A stretch of 64,000 nucleotides of DNA. Source: Pacificibacter marinus. Its GTDB lineage: Bacteria; Pseudomonadota; Alphaproteobacteria; Rhodobacterales; Rhodobacteraceae. The number at the start of each line of letters is the position of its first letter. Within the stretch, counting starts at the first letter, position 1. Of the stretch, positions 62,703 to 64,000 are shown piece after piece. A model generated the notes under the pieces. It worked only from the letters and a program-made list of their open reading frames with translations, had not been told where the DNA came from and made no database searches. Both the position numbers and the translations under genes were made by a program. The stretch is from NCBI RefSeq assembly GCF_018860505.1, contig NZ_JAHKPU010000049.1, positions 1 to 64,000 of the forward strand. Reading direction: 5' to 3'.

Positions 62703-63805
62703 AACTGTCTCCGCTCAACCAGCGCCGCTGGCGCAATTTCAAATCCAACCGCCGCGCGTTGTGGTCGCTTTGGATTTTCACCACCTTGTTTGTACTGTCA
62801 CTGTTCGCTGAATTTATCGCCAACGACAAACCTATCTTGGTGCAATATCGCGGCAGCTATTACACGCCGATTTTCAACTTCTATCCTGAAACTGAATTTG
62901 GCGGTGATTTTCGCACCGAGGCTGTGTACCGCTACGCCGAAGTCGAATGCCTGATCACAACCGGCGGGTTGGTGGACTGCTTTGACGACCCTGAAGGGCT
63001 GATCGCGGATGCACAGGATGGCATCGTAGATGGCGAGCCGATTGAAAAAGGCTGGATGATCTGGCCGATCATTCCCTATTCGTTCAACACCCAAGTCGAG
63101 GGACCAGGCGCTGCCCCATCGCCGCCCACCATGCAAAACTGGCTTGGCACTGATGACACCAAACGCGATGTCACGGCGCGGGTGATTTATGGGTTCCGCA
63201 TTTCGATCCTGTTCGCGCTGGCAGTGACTGTGGTGTCCTCGGCCATCGGCATCGTCGCTGGGGCCATTCAGGGGTATTTCGGCGGACGGGTCGATTTGAT
63301 TTTTCAACGCGTGTTGGAAATCTGGAGCTCAACCCCGCAGCTTTACGTGATCATCATCGTCTTTGCCATTTTGGGCAGATCGTTTTGGTTGCTCGTGTTC
63401 GTGACCATCCTGTTTGGTTGGCCTGCGCTGACGGGCGTGGTGCGTGCTGAATTTTTGCGCGCGCGCAATTTCGAATACATCCGTGCCGCGCGCGCGCTGG
63501 GCGTGTCGAATTGGACAATCATGTTCCGCCATATGTTGCCAAACGCCATGGTCGCCACCGTCACCATGTTGCCGTTCATCATGACAGGGGCCATCGGCAC
63601 GCTGGCCAGCCTTGATTTCTTGGGCTTTGGCCTGCCGACCTCTTTGCCGTCTTTGGGCGAAATGACAGCGCAAGCCAAACAGAACCTGCAAGCCCCGTGG
63701 TTGGGCTTTACCGCCTTTTTCACCTACGCGGTTATGCTGTCGTTGCTGGTCTTTATCTTTGAAGGCATCCGCGACGCATTTGATCCCAGAAAGACCTTCC
63801 AATGA
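62699..63805 (+). CDS. yejE: peptide ABC transporter, permease (YejE type)
   Basis: A 368-residue permease of the DppC kind. [20 protein letters not shown] is the typical cytoplasmic start; the periplasmic insert [19 protein letters not shown] is specific to YejE; the EAA loop reads [19 protein letters not shown]. It overlaps the ATPase gene by four bases. Confidence 0.95.
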   Translation: MKLSPLNQRRWRNFKSNRRALWSLWIFTTLFVLSLFAEFIANDKPILVQYRGSYYTPIFNFYPETEFGGDFRTEAVYRYAEVECLITTGGLVDCFDDPEGLIADAQDGIVDGEPIEKGWMIWPIIPYSFNTQVEGPGAAPSPPTMQNWLGTDDTKRDVTARVIYGFRISILFALAVTVVSSAIGIVAGAIQGYFGGRVDLIFQRVLEIWSSTPQLYVIIIVFAILGRSFWLLVFVTILFGWPALTGVVRAEFLRARNFEYIRAARALGVSNWTIMFRHMLPNAMVATVTMLPFIMTGAIGTLASLDFLGFGLPTSLPSLGEMTAQAKQNLQAPWLGFTAFFTYAVMLSLLVFIFEGIRDAFDPRKTFQ

Positions 63806-64000
63806 GCCTGTTGTCGTTCGAAAACCTTCATGTGTCGTTCAAGCAAGACGGCGGGTTAAGCCCTGCTGTCAAAGGCGTGTCTTTTGATGTGAAAAAAGGC
63901 GAAACCGTTGCTTTGGTCGGTGAATCCGGATCGGGGAAATCTGTCACCGCATTATCTTCTGTCAGCTTGCTGCCTGACAGCGCGGTGATTGAAGGGTCGA
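63802..64000 (+). CDS. yejF: peptide ABC transporter, ATP-binding protein, cut by window end (YejF type)
   Basis: The first 66 codons of an ATPase gene, with Walker A LVGESGSGKSVTALS near residue 39. YejF proteins carry two ATPase domains; only the beginning of the first is visible. It completes the yejABEF operon. Confidence 0.85.
   Translation, partial: MSLLSFENLHVSFKQDGGLSPAVKGVSFDVKKGETVALVGESGSGKSVTALSSVSLLPDSAVIEGS

Noticed and set aside
1-64000. CRISPR arrays, insertion sequences, prophage genes, tRNA or rRNA genes.
   Set aside because: Read on both strands; no direct-repeat array, transposase, integrase, phage structural protein or tRNA cloverleaf was seen.

Overview
The window looks like a chromosomal segment of an alphaproteobacterium of the Rhodobacteraceae, most likely a marine member of the Roseobacter group. 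The basis is the gene content: an Fds-type NAD-linked formate dehydrogenase, TRAP and AapJQMP transporters, a CycM-like membrane cytochrome c, COQ9, the alphaproteobacterial regulator TrcR, a short 4.5S-type SRP RNA and the order rsgA-dnaX-ybaB-recR. No tRNA, rRNA, insertion sequence, prophage or CRISPR array was seen. Almost all genes are intact and tightly packed.

Region 1 (1-12.3 kb, minus strand) handles formate. It holds a two-component system (sensor kinase plus an NtrC-like regulator with unusual AAA+ motifs), an OFA-family transporter, a LysR regulator and fdsGBA-fdhD-fdsD. Region 2 (12.9-17.9 kb, minus strand) is a compact three-gene cluster: an amidohydrolase, a cytochrome P450 without the usual ExxR motif, and an adenylation-carrier-thioesterase protein with a cysteine nucleophile and an extra C-terminal beta-rich domain. 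It resembles systems in which a P450 acts on a carrier-bound acid, and it is the best candidate here for something undescribed. Region 3 (18.6-28.3 kb, plus strand) is a complete haem-uptake locus: a 50-codon ORF coupled to hemP, a TonB-dependent receptor whose ribosome-binding site lies in a predicted hairpin, hmuSTUV, a VOC protein, a small secreted protein, ExbB, two ExbD proteins (one with Asn in place of the essential membrane Asp) and TonB.

Region 4 (28.4-37.4 kb) is catabolic. It has two glutathione transferases, then a minus-strand unit of a TRAP transporter, an isochorismatase-like hydrolase, a peroxiredoxin-like protein and a 4,5-dihydroxyphthalate-decarboxylase-like protein, with a divergent LysR gene and an MFS exporter. 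Region 5 (37.8-44.9 kb, plus strand) couples a GntR regulator to AapJQMP amino-acid uptake, a class V aminotransferase and aspartate dehydrogenase.

Region 6 (44.9-64 kb) is mostly housekeeping: rpsU, COQ9, a quinone oxidoreductase, a hydrolase with no normal start codon, RNase T2, trcR, recR, ybaB, dnaX, rsgA, the SRP RNA, a CpdB-type nucleotidase, nudC, prephenate dehydratase, a membrane cytochrome c, and the start of a yejABEF peptide importer cut by the window edge.
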